From: Jiangella muralis
GTDB lineage: Bacteria; Actinomycetota; Actinomycetes; Jiangellales; Jiangellaceae
Length of the DNA: 64,000 nucleotides
Assembly (NCBI RefSeq): GCF_001270745.1
Contig: NZ_KQ434751.1
Coordinates: 102,176-166,175, forward strand
Direction: 5' to 3'
Part shown: positions 18,622 through 26,229 of the stretch, piece by piece
How positions within the stretch are numbered: the first letter of the stretch is position 1
How the letters are laid out: each line of letters starts with the position of its first letter
Made by a program: the position numbers and the translations under genes
Notes under the pieces: model-generated
What the model saw: only the letters and a program-made list of their open reading frames with translations
The model's database searches: none
What the model was told of the DNA's origin: nothing

Positions 18622-18672
18622 ACGCGGTGCCGGCTGCCCCACGCTCATGGCGGAGGGCAGCCGGCACCGCGT
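18622..18672. terminator. Bidirectional hairpin terminator
   Basis: A perfect 18-bp inverted repeat (first arm ACGCGGTGCCGGCTGCCC) with a 15-nt loop. It lies between the 3' ends of two convergent genes: the sigma-partner membrane protein and the 52-residue small protein. No U-tract on either side. Confidence 0.75.
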
Positions 18673-18741
18673 GCGTACTACCGGGGTCGTTGTTGGACGA
18701 CGGAGTGCGCCGGACGACGGATGGCCGCGGGCGTCGCGGTA

Positions 18742-18900
18742 CTAGTCGTCCCAGCCGGACATGGCCCAGGCGGGATCACCCATCTGGGTGCCGCCGCCGA
18801 TCTGCATGATCTGGTTCCCGTCGCGTTCGATCGGCCGCACCAGCCAGCTGTGGTTCTGTGCGTTCCAGGTCAACACGTACTCCGTGTCCCGGCGCAACAT
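18742..18900 (-). CDS. Unrecognised 52-residue small protein
   Basis: ATG at 18900 with AGGAGG 7 nt upstream, stop TAG at 18742-18744. The sequence begins MLRRDTEYVLTWNAQNHSWL and ends GGTQMGDPAWAMSGWDD. It has four Trp, no Cys, no signal peptide and no membrane helix, and looks like a small soluble fold of two beta-hairpins followed by a Gly/Trp tail. The ideal ribosome site, a dedicated terminator and an isolated position on the minus strand argue that it is real. I cannot assign a function. Confidence 0.65.
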   Translation of the reverse strand: MLRRDTEYVLTWNAQNHSWLVRPIERDGNQIMQIGGGTQMGDPAWAMSGWDD

Positions 18901-19174
18901 CGTGATCCTCCTGCTCCTCGCCGCCCGTCCCTGACAGCGATCCGTCGGTCTCTGAGCTCGCCCAACACTCCCCGGCCGGTGCCGGCCGATGAGGAAAACC
19001 CTGCTTCGTCGATGATCTACCGACTATCCCGTGGCCGCAACGCGAACGAGCCGCGCCACGCCGCGTTTCCCCAGGTCGCACCCGTTGTGGCGGCGTTGGA
19101 ACGCAAATTTCGTCCGTTGGTACGGCGTGGGTTGACCGAACGGACGATGCCGTGGCGGCTGCCTGAATATGCCC

Positions 19175-19203
19175 TTGCGGTTATATAGCTGGTTGGCTAA
19201 CGT
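19175..19203 (+). promoter_or_regulatory. ArsR gene promoter with inverted repeat
   Basis: TTGCGG (19175-19180), 17 bp, then TAACGT (19198-19203), which is 7 nt before the ATG at 19211: a leaderless arrangement. The dyad TAGC-TGGTTG-GCTA (19186-19199) lies across the spacer and -10, where an autoregulating ArsR protein would bind. Confidence 0.5.
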
Positions 19204-19210
19204 CGATGGC

Positions 19211-19525
19211 ATGTCGACTGAACCGTTCGGCGTCCTCGCCGACCCCGCCCGGCGGCGCATCCTGGACCTGCTCCGGGAGCGTCCCCGGCTGGCCGGCGAG
19301 CTGACCGCCGCCGTCGGCCTGTCCCAGCCGGGCACGTCCAAGCACCTGCGGGTGCTGCGCGAGGCCGGACTGGTCACCGTCCGTCCCGAGGCGCAGCGGC
19401 GCTGGTACGAGTTGCGGCCCGAACCGCTCGCCGAGATCGACGCCTGGCTGACGCCGTACCGGTGGATGTGGGCCGGCCGCTTCGACGCCCTCGAACGGCA
19501 CCTCGACGCCATGGAGGACGAGTGA
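19211..19525 (+). CDS. ArsR-family winged-helix regulator
   Basis: 104 residues. FGVLADPARRRILDLLRERP is the ArsR entry helix; ELTAAVGLSQPGTSKHLRVLREAGLV is the recognition region; VRPEAQRRWYELRPE is the wing. No metal-binding Cys pairs, so it belongs to the group that pairs with SRPBCC/AHSA1 genes rather than metal resistance. Its stop overlaps the next gene (GTGA). A frame open from 19169 would run through the promoter. Confidence 0.9.
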   Translation: MSTEPFGVLADPARRRILDLLRERPRLAGELTAAVGLSQPGTSKHLRVLREAGLVTVRPEAQRRWYELRPEPLAEIDAWLTPYRWMWAGRFDALERHLDAMEDE

Positions 19526-19896
19526 CCGCCCCGGGCACGGTGCGCCGCGTCGGCGGCGGGCGGGTGGAGGTCCGGTTCGAACGCCGGTTCGCCCATCCGC
19601 CGGCCAAGGTGTGGCGGGCGCTCACCGACCCCGCCGAACTGCGCGGCTGGCGCTTCCCCGCCGTCGTCGAGCTCGAGCTCACCCCCGGCGCGACCTTCTG
19701 GTTCCACCCGACCGACGAGCAGCGCACCCGCTTCGGCGTCCCCGCCGACCCCGTCGCCGGCCGCGTCCTCACCGTCGACCGGCGACGGTTCCGGCGCGGC
19801 CATCGCGACCTGCTGGCGGCCGCCCTCGACGTCCGCCCCATCGACTGGGACGTCTGGCAGCGCGCCGCCGGCCTCGCACATCTCTACGAGGAGTGA
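19522..19896 (+). CDS. SRPBCC/AHSA1-like protein with internal deletion
   Basis: 124 residues from a GTG overlapping the ArsR stop. The start is a normal AHSA1-type domain (VRFERRFAHPPAKVWRALTD, then LRGWRFPAVVELEL), and the end looks like the usual C-terminal tail (DLLAAALDVRPIDWDVWQRA). Between VLTVD and DLLAAAL, where relatives carry ~50 residues (the EFTWG..L..HTFDD..GWH part), there is only the Arg-rich bridge RRRFRRGHR. The frame stays open, but the ligand cavity would be incomplete, so the protein is probably non-functional. The junction lies in repeated CCGGCG near 19778-19800. Confidence 0.65.
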   Translation: MTAPGTVRRVGGGRVEVRFERRFAHPPAKVWRALTDPAELRGWRFPAVVELELTPGATFWFHPTDEQRTRFGVPADPVAGRVLTVDRRRFRRGHRDLLAAALDVRPIDWDVWQRAAGLAHLYEE

Positions 19897-19898
19897 TC

Positions 19899-20678
19899 AT
19901 GACCGAGTCCCTGCACACCGACGGCGACCGCAGCGTGCTGCGCATGGAGCGCCGGTTCCGGCACCCGCGCGCCCAGGTCTGGCGGGCGCTGACCGAGCCC
20001 GACCGGCTCGTTCAGTGGTTCCCCGCCCGGGCCGAGTTCGGTCTCGTGGCCGGCGGTGACGTCCGCTTCGACTGGGGCGACGGCGGCGGCCCGGCGGTCG
20101 GCGGCCAGGTGGTCGAGGTGTCGCCGGGTCACGTGCTCGCCTTCACCTGGGGCGACGACCTGCTGCAGTTCTCCCTGCGCGACGACGGCGACGGCTGCCT
20201 GCTGGAGTTCACCCACGTCTTCGACGACCGCTACGGCGCCGCCAGCTTCGCGTCCGGATGGAGCCAGTGCTTCGTCGGCCTGGGCCAGCTGCTGTCCGGC
20301 GAGCCGGTCTCGGCCGCTTCCCCGTCCGCCGCCCAGCACGACGCATTCGTCGACCGGTTCCAGCTGGGCGCCGGCGTCGCCTCGACCGTCGACGGTGCGC
20401 CGCGGGTCCGGTTCGAGCGGCAGCTCACCGCCCCGGCCGACGTCGCCTGGCCGGTCATCGAGCGCCTCGCCGACGCCCCGTCCGACGGCGTCCTGGAGCG
20501 CGACGAGCCGAAGGTGCTCGCCTACACCACTCCCGGCGGCGCCCACGTGCGCTGGGAACTGGGCGAGGGCACCGGCCACGGCGCCCGCCTCGCCCTCACC
20601 GTCACCGGTGACCCGGCCGCCGACGACCTCGCCTGGTCCGGCCGGGTGGCCGAGCTGGCCCGCGAACTCCGCGGCTGA
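19899..20678 (+). CDS. SRPBCC/AHSA1-family protein, two-domain
   Basis: 259 residues from the ATG at 19899 (GAGGAG upstream). The N-terminal half is a full AHSA1 domain: MERRFRHPRAQVWRALTEPD, FPARAEFGLVAGGDVRFDWG, LAFTWGDDLLQFSL, and LEFTHVFDD..GW. The C-terminal half (from VRFERQLTAPADVAWPVIE) looks like a second, shorter START-type domain. It forms an operon with the ArsR regulator and the truncated SRPBCC gene. Ligand unknown. Confidence 0.8.
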   Translation: MTESLHTDGDRSVLRMERRFRHPRAQVWRALTEPDRLVQWFPARAEFGLVAGGDVRFDWGDGGGPAVGGQVVEVSPGHVLAFTWGDDLLQFSLRDDGDGCLLEFTHVFDDRYGAASFASGWSQCFVGLGQLLSGEPVSAASPSAAQHDAFVDRFQLGAGVASTVDGAPRVRFERQLTAPADVAWPVIERLADAPSDGVLERDEPKVLAYTTPGGAHVRWELGEGTGHGARLALTVTGDPAADDLAWSGRVAELARELRG

Positions 20679-20686
20679 CGGCACTC

Positions 20687-20746
20687 CCCCATGATCATCG
20701 GCGATCGACCACGTCCTGGCGTGGTCGATCGCCGATGATCATGGGG
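20687..20746. terminator. Very long perfect hairpin terminator
   Basis: A 27-bp perfect stem with a 6-nt loop (TCCTGG) between the 3' ends of the SRPBCC gene and the ABC exporter gene. The base of the stem is CCCCATGATCATC. The same base with a different upper stem occurs at 31633-31690. Confidence 0.8.
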
Positions 20747-20780
20747 CCGGCGGAACCTCACGGCCGGGTGGTGACGTCCG

Positions 20781-22715
20781 TCATGGGTGCGCCACCGCCC
20801 CATCGGCCACCGAGCCGTCGGCCGAGCCGCCACGGTCCGCCGCCCCGCCGGCGCTCGGCTGGTCGAACTGGGTGTGGTGGAGCTGCGCGTACCGGCCGCC
20901 GGCCGAGAGCAGCTCCGAATGCGTCCCCCGTTCGACGACCTGGCCGGACTCGATGACGAGGATCTGGTCGGCCGACCGGACCGTCGACAGGCGGTGCGCG
21001 ATGACGACTGCCGTCCGCCCTTCCAGCGCCTCGCCGAGTGCCTCCTGCACCGCCGCCTCGGAGGTGGAGTCGAGGTGCGCCGTCGCCTCGTCGAGGATCA
21101 CCACCCGCGGCCGGGCCAGCAGCAGCCGCGCGATCGTCAGCCGCTGCCGCTCACCGCCGGACAGCCGATAGCCGCGCTCCCCCACGACCGTCTCGAGCCC
21201 GTCGGGCAGCGACGCCACCAGGGCGTCGAGCCTGGACCGCCGCAGCGCGTCCCAGAGGTCGTCGTCCGATGCGGAGGGCCGCGCGATGAGCAGGTTGTCG
21301 CGGATCGACTCGTGGAAGAGGTGACCGTCCTGCGTGACCATGCCCAGCGTCTCGCGGACGGATGCCGTGGTGAGGTCGCGGACGTCGACGCCGCTGAGCC
21401 GGATGGCGCCGGAGTCGACGTCGTAGAGCCGCGGCAGCAGTTGCGCGATGGTCGACTTGCCGGCGCCGGACGACCCGACCAGCGCGACCATCTGACCAGG
21501 CTCGGCGGTGAACGAGACGCCGTGCAGCACCTCGTCGCCGCCGCGGGTGTCGAGCATGGCGACCTCTTCGAGCGACGCCAGCGACACCTTGTCGGCGGCC
21601 GGGTAGCTGAAGTGGACGTCGTCGAACTCGACCGAGACCGGGCCGTCGGGCACCGCACGCGCGTCGGGCTTCTCGACGATGAGCGGCTTGAGGTCGAGCA
21701 CCTCGAACACCCGGGCGAAGCTGACCAGCGCGCTCATGACCTCGACCCGCGCGCTGGCCAGCGCCGTGAGCGGCGCGTACAGGCGGGTCAGCAGCAGCGC
21801 CATGGACACGACCGCGCCGGCGTCGAGCTGGTCGCGCAGCGCGTAGAACCCGCCCAGCCCGTAGACCAGGGCCAGCGCCAGCGCACCCACCAGCGTGAGC
21901 GCCGTGACGAAGATCCACTGCACCATGGCGGTGCGCAGCCCGATGTCGCGCACCCGGCGGGCCCGGACGGAGAACTCGGCCGACTCGCGCTCGGGGCGGC
22001 TGAACAGCTTCACCAGCGTGGCGCCGGGTGCGGAGAACCGTTCCGTCATCTGGGTGCCCATGACGGCGTTGTGGTTGGCCGCCTCGCGTTCGAGCCGGGC
22101 AAGTTTGCCGCCCATGCGCCGCGCCGGCAGCACGAACACCGGCAGCAGCGCCAGTGAGAGCAGCGTGATCTGCCACGAGATGTCCAGCATGACGACGAGC
22201 GCCAGCACCAGCATGACGACGTTGCTGACGACGCCGGAGAGCAGGTCGCTGAACGCCCGCTGCGCACCGATGACGTCGTTGTTCAGCCGGCTGACGAGCG
22301 CGCCGGTGCGGGTGCGGGTGAAGAACGCGACCGGCATCTTCTGCACGTGGTCGAAGACGGCCTGGCGCAGGTCGAGGATGAGCCCCTCACCGATGCTGGC
22401 CGACAGCCAGCGCTGCACCAGGCCGACGCCCGCCTCGGCGACCGCGATGACCGCGATGACGACGGCCAGCCCGATGACGTAGCGCTGCGACGACCCGTCC
22501 ATGATGGCGTTGACGACCCGGCCGGCGAGCACCGGCGTGGCCACCGCGAGGACCGCCGTCACGATGCTGAGCGCCGTGAACGCCACCAGGTAGCGCCGGT
22601 GCGGCTGGGCGAACGCGAAGATGCGGCGCAGCGTGGCGCGCGAGAACGGGCGGGTGTCCTGCTGCGCGTGCATCGCGTTGTAGAGCGCGTTCCACGCGGT
22701 GACCTCCATGCTCAT
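20781..22715 (-). CDS. ABC exporter, fused membrane and ATPase domains
   Basis: 644 residues. Six helices span ~40-320 (ABC_membrane type), with VRQKMPVAFFTRTRTGALVSRLNND-like coupling region (HVQKMPVAFFTRTRTG). The ATPase domain follows: Walker A ALVGSSGAGKST, Q-loop MVTQDGHLFH, signature LSGGERQRL, Walker B VVILDEATAHLDS, H-loop IAHRLS. It is an MdlB/MsbA-like half transporter. The ATG overlaps the MFS gene's stop (ATGA), so it is expressed from the SoxR-type promoter upstream of that gene, pointing to export of redox-active or toxic compounds. Confidence 0.9.
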   Translation of the reverse strand: MSMEVTAWNALYNAMHAQQDTRPFSRATLRRIFAFAQPHRRYLVAFTALSIVTAVLAVATPVLAGRVVNAIMDGSSQRYVIGLAVVIAVIAVAEAGVGLVQRWLSASIGEGLILDLRQAVFDHVQKMPVAFFTRTRTGALVSRLNNDVIGAQRAFSDLLSGVVSNVVMLVLALVVMLDISWQITLLSLALLPVFVLPARRMGGKLARLEREAANHNAVMGTQMTERFSAPGATLVKLFSRPERESAEFSVRARRVRDIGLRTAMVQWIFVTALTLVGALALALVYGLGGFYALRDQLDAGAVVSMALLLTRLYAPLTALASARVEVMSALVSFARVFEVLDLKPLIVEKPDARAVPDGPVSVEFDDVHFSYPAADKVSLASLEEVAMLDTRGGDEVLHGVSFTAEPGQMVALVGSSGAGKSTIAQLLPRLYDVDSGAIRLSGVDVRDLTTASVRETLGMVTQDGHLFHESIRDNLLIARPSASDDDLWDALRRSRLDALVASLPDGLETVVGERGYRLSGGERQRLTIARLLLARPRVVILDEATAHLDSTSEAAVQEALGEALEGRTAVVIAHRLSTVRSADQILVIESGQVVERGTHSELLSAGGRYAQLHHTQFDQPSAGGAADRGGSADGSVADGAVAHP

Positions 22716-24328
22716 GGGACCGGCGCCTCCTCGGTGTCGGCGGCGACGACGGAATCGACGGCGGATGGCGCGGCGTCCCCGCCGGAGTCGGCGTCGACGC
22801 CGACCCGGCGCAGCAGCACCGCCGCCAGCACCGAGCCGGCGAGGACGGCCAGCGCGCTGACCACCGCGGTCGTCTGCAACCCGTCGGTGAACGCGGCCTG
22901 CGCGGCTTCGAGCAGCGGGCCGCCGACGGCGTCGGGCAGGGTGGCGGCGACGGCGGTGGCGCCGGCCAGGGTGTCGCCCGCCGCCGCGGCGGCGTCGCCG
23001 GGCAGCTCGGAGGGCAGCGAATCGCTCATACCCGAACGGTAGACGGCGGTACCGACACTGCCGAGGATCGCGAGCCCGAGGGCGCCGCCGAGCTCGTTGC
23101 TCGTCTCCGACGCGGCCGACGCGGCGCCCGCCTTCTCCGGCGGCGCGGCCCGGATCACCAGGTCGGTGCCGAGCGCCGCCTGCGGCGTGAACCCGGCCGC
23201 CATCACGCACGTCCCCGCGATCAGCACGCCGAACCCGGACGAGCCGTCGATCTGCGTCATCAGCGCGATGCCGGCGGAACTGACCAGCAGGCCGCCACTG
23301 ATCACGTACCCCGGCCGGACGTACCGCACGAGCAGCGGCGCGGCCATCATCCCGACCATCATCGCGCCGGTCATCGGCAGCACCCACAGCCCCGCACGCA
23401 GCGGCGACAGCCCGTGCACGAGCTGGAGGTACTGCATGACGAACAGGTTCAGCCCCATCATTGCGAACGTCGCGGTCGTCATGACGCCGAGGGTCACGCC
23501 GAACGACCGGTTCCGGAACAGCTCGATGTCGATCAGCGGGTCGTCCAGCGACCGCTGCCGCCGCACGAACAGGACGGCGAACAGCACCCCGGCGGCGATC
23601 GCGCCGACCAGCAGCCAGCCGAACCCGTCCGACGCGAGCTTCTTGATGCCGTAGATCACCGGCAGGACGGCGGCCAGCAGCAGCACGGCGCTGACCAGGT
23701 CGAGCCGCCCGGCGCGGGGGTCGCGGTACTCGGGCAGCAGGAACGGGCCGGCGATCAGCAGCAACGCCATCACCGGCACGCCGACGAGGAAGACCGAGCC
23801 CCACCAGAACGTCTCCAGCAGCGCCCCGCCGACCAGCGGGCCGATGGAGCCGCCGACCATGAAGCTCATCATCCAGAACGAGATCGCGGTGGTCCGTTGC
23901 CGGTCGTCGAGGAACATGTTGCGGATCAGCGACAGCGTCGACGGCATCAGCGTCGCGCCGGCGATGCCCATCAGCGCCCGGGCGCCGATCAGCATCTCCG
24001 GGCTGGTCGCGTAGGCGGACAGGATCGACGACAGGCCGAACGCGGCCGCGCCGATGAGCAGCAGCTTCCGCCGTCCGATCCGGTCGCCCAGCGATCCCAT
24101 CGTGATGAGGAAGCCGGCGATCAGGAAGCCGTAGATGTCGGTGATCCAGAGGAGTTGCGACGCCGACGGCGCCAGGTCGGCGCTCAGGTGCGGCACGGCG
24201 AGGTGCAGCACTGTCAGGTCCATGATCACGAGCATCGCCGGTAGGCTCAGGACGGCCAGCGCGATCCATTCCTTCGCGCCGGCCAGCGGCGGGCCGTGAT
24301 CGTTCTCGGTGCGGGGTTCGAGCGTCAT
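22712..24328 (-). CDS. DHA2-family MFS drug exporter
   Basis: 538 residues, 14 predicted helices. Motif A is MGSLGDRIGRRKLLLIGA in loop 2-3, preceded by LTVLHLAVPHLSADL (motif D1 region), and motif C-like GGSIGPLVGGALLETFWW marks an antiporter. It closely fits the QacA/SmvA-type 14-helix drug:proton antiporters. The ATG lies 7 nt after a -10 element, so the mRNA is probably leaderless. It is first in a two-gene exporter operon with the ABC exporter. Confidence 0.9.
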   Translation of the reverse strand: MTLEPRTENDHGPPLAGAKEWIALAVLSLPAMLVIMDLTVLHLAVPHLSADLAPSASQLLWITDIYGFLIAGFLITMGSLGDRIGRRKLLLIGAAAFGLSSILSAYATSPEMLIGARALMGIAGATLMPSTLSLIRNMFLDDRQRTTAISFWMMSFMVGGSIGPLVGGALLETFWWGSVFLVGVPVMALLLIAGPFLLPEYRDPRAGRLDLVSAVLLLAAVLPVIYGIKKLASDGFGWLLVGAIAAGVLFAVLFVRRQRSLDDPLIDIELFRNRSFGVTLGVMTTATFAMMGLNLFVMQYLQLVHGLSPLRAGLWVLPMTGAMMVGMMAAPLLVRYVRPGYVISGGLLVSSAGIALMTQIDGSSGFGVLIAGTCVMAAGFTPQAALGTDLVIRAAPPEKAGAASAASETSNELGGALGLAILGSVGTAVYRSGMSDSLPSELPGDAAAAAGDTLAGATAVAATLPDAVGGPLLEAAQAAFTDGLQTTAVVSALAVLAGSVLAAVLLRRVGVDADSGGDAAPSAVDSVVAADTEEAPVP

Positions 24329-24335
24329 GCGGACC

Positions 24336-24366
24336 AGTGAACTACCTCAACTATGGTTGAGGTCAA
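24336..24366 (-). promoter_or_regulatory. MerR/SoxR-type promoter of the exporter operon
   Basis: On the minus strand TTGACC (24366-24361), a 19-bp spacer and TTCACT (24341-24336). The spacer is over-long, as in MerR-family promoters, and is filled by the palindrome ACCTCAAC-TATG-GTTGAGGT (24344-24363). CCTCAA..TTGAGG is the SoxR-box half-site pattern. No MerR gene is in the window, so the regulator is encoded elsewhere. Confidence 0.65.
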
Positions 24367-24367
24367 C

Positions 24368-25300
24368 TCATTTGAGCACGCCCGCCGTCAGGCCGGCCTG
24401 CACCTGCTTCTGGAAGATGATGTAGACGATCAGCACCGGCAGCAGCGCGATCACCAGGCCGGCGAACAACGCCGACCAGTCGGCCCGGAAGCCGGTGCTC
24501 GCGGCCAGCGTGCCCAGCCCCTGCGCCAGCACCTTCTTGTCCGAGTCCTGCATGATGACCAGCGGCAACACGTACTGGTTCCAATGGCCGAGGAAGTTGA
24601 ACAGCGCCAGGCTGATCAGGCCGGGCCGGGCCATCGGCAGCATGACCTTCCAGAACAGGCTGAAGTGCGAGCAGCCGTCCACGATCCCGGCCTCGGCGAT
24701 CGAGTTCGGCAGCGTCCGGAAGAACGCCGTGAGGAAGAACACCGTGAACGGCATCGAGAACGCGACGTACACCAGCGCCAGGCTCAGGTAGCTGTTCAGG
24801 CCGAGGAACTGCCCGATGACCGGCAGCGAGCCGAGGTTGCGGACGACGAAGAACATGGGGACGAGGGCGAGGAACACCGGCAGGATGAGCCCGCCGAGGA
24901 ACAGGTAGTAGATGAACCGGTTGCCGGGGAAGTCGTAGCGGGCCAGGACGTAGGCGCCCATCGCGCCGAACAGCATGGTCAGCGTCACCGAGATGGACAC
25001 GACGATGACGCTGTTGAGGAAGTACTGGCCGATGTTGGCCGCTGACCAGGCGCGGGAGAAGTTGTCCCACTGGACGCCGGACGGCAGGCCGAGCGGGTCG
25101 ACGCGGAACTCGCCGTTGGTCTTGAACGCGGACAGGATCGCCCACAGCAGCGGCAGCGCCGTGATGAGCCCCCACAACAGCAGGAAACCGCCGTTGAGCA
25201 GGCCGATCGCCTTCTCTCCCGCGCCGACGCCGGGCAGCCGGTCGCGCCGGCCGCGGGGCGAGCGCGGCTCGAGCCGTGGCGGGCTCTGGGTCGTCGTCAT
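24368..25300 (-). CDS. Carbohydrate ABC permease (NgcG-like)
   Basis: 310 residues, six predicted helices (MalG type). The EAA loop is NSIAEAGIVDGCSHFSLFWKVMLPMARPGL, which contacts the shared ATPase. The cytoplasmic N-terminus is Pro/Arg-rich. The ATG overlaps the partner permease stop (ATGA). No ATPase gene is nearby, as is usual where a shared MsiK-type ATPase serves several sugar importers. The last gene of the importer operon; the next promoter begins in its 3' flank. Confidence 0.85.
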   Translation of the reverse strand: MTTTQSPPRLEPRSPRGRRDRLPGVGAGEKAIGLLNGGFLLLWGLITALPLLWAILSAFKTNGEFRVDPLGLPSGVQWDNFSRAWSAANIGQYFLNSVIVVSISVTLTMLFGAMGAYVLARYDFPGNRFIYYLFLGGLILPVFLALVPMFFVVRNLGSLPVIGQFLGLNSYLSLALVYVAFSMPFTVFFLTAFFRTLPNSIAEAGIVDGCSHFSLFWKVMLPMARPGLISLALFNFLGHWNQYVLPLVIMQDSDKKVLAQGLGTLAASTGFRADWSALFAGLVIALLPVLIVYIIFQKQVQAGLTAGVLK

Positions 25301-26220
25301 GCCAGCTCCACCCTCTCGCGCCGCAGGCCGCGCATGAACACGATCGCGACCAGCATGGTCAGCACCAGCATCAGGACGCCGATGGCGGCCGCATAGCCGA
25401 AGTCGGCCTCGGCGAACGCCTCGCGGTACATCGCCGTGCCGAGCACGTCGCCGGCGCCCTGCACGCCGCCGTTGATGCCGATCATGATGTGCACCGTCGC
25501 GAATGCGTCCATCGCCTGGATCGCCATGTACACCCAGCCCACCTGCACGGTGTCCCACACCAGCGGGACGGTGATCTTGCGGAACGTGGTGAGCCGGCTG
25601 GAGCCGTCGAGCAGCGCCGCCTCGTAGATGTCGCGCGGGATCGACTGCATCGCGGCCGAGAACAGCACCACGTAGAAGCCGACGAACGACCACGTCATGA
25701 CGAGGACGACGATCCAGATCAGGTAGTTGGGCTCGGCCAGCCACAGTTGTTGCAGCCCGCCCAGCCCGACGGCGCCGAGCACCCGGTTGAGGATGCCACC
25801 GGCGTTCTCCGGCGCGAACACGTACTTGAAGACGATGCCGATGATCGCGACGGAGAGCACCTGCGGGAAGAAGTACACGATCTTGTAGACCGGCGCCCCG
25901 CGCACGCCCGTCACCGCTCCCCCGCGCTTGCGGCCGCCGACGTTGAGCATCGACGCGAAGAACAGGCCGAGCAGCAGGGTGAGGACGGGCACGACGAGCA
26001 CCAGGATCACGTTGTTGCGCAACGCCGTCCGCAGCTGGTCGTCGTGCCACATCTCCACGTAGTTGTCGAACCCGATGAACGTCTGGCTGGACGTGAAGCC
26101 GCTCCAGTCGGTCATCGAGATGTAGATGGCCTGGACGTACGGCGACAGCATGTAGATCGCGTAGATCCCGACCGGGGGCAGCAGGAAGGCCAGGATGAAG
26201 GGATACTTGCCGTGCCGCAT
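25297..26220 (-). CDS. Carbohydrate ABC permease (NgcF-like)
   Basis: 307 residues, MalF type with six predicted helices. The EAA loop is IPRDIYEAALLDGSSRLTTFRKITVPL. YPFILAFLLPPVGIYAIYML forms the first helix. It starts 9 bp after the binding-protein gene and overlaps the second permease. The pair would form the channel of the sugar importer. Confidence 0.85.
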   Translation of the reverse strand: MRHGKYPFILAFLLPPVGIYAIYMLSPYVQAIYISMTDWSGFTSSQTFIGFDNYVEMWHDDQLRTALRNNVILVLVVPVLTLLLGLFFASMLNVGGRKRGGAVTGVRGAPVYKIVYFFPQVLSVAIIGIVFKYVFAPENAGGILNRVLGAVGLGGLQQLWLAEPNYLIWIVVLVMTWSFVGFYVVLFSAAMQSIPRDIYEAALLDGSSRLTTFRKITVPLVWDTVQVGWVYMAIQAMDAFATVHIMIGINGGVQGAGDVLGTAMYREAFAEADFGYAAAIGVLMLVLTMLVAIVFMRGLRRERVELA

Positions 26221-26229
26221 GCCGGTCCC

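Noticed and set aside
18742-18900. RiPP precursor interpretation of the small protein
   Set aside because: No Cys/Ser/Thr-rich core, no leader-core pattern and no maturation genes nearby.
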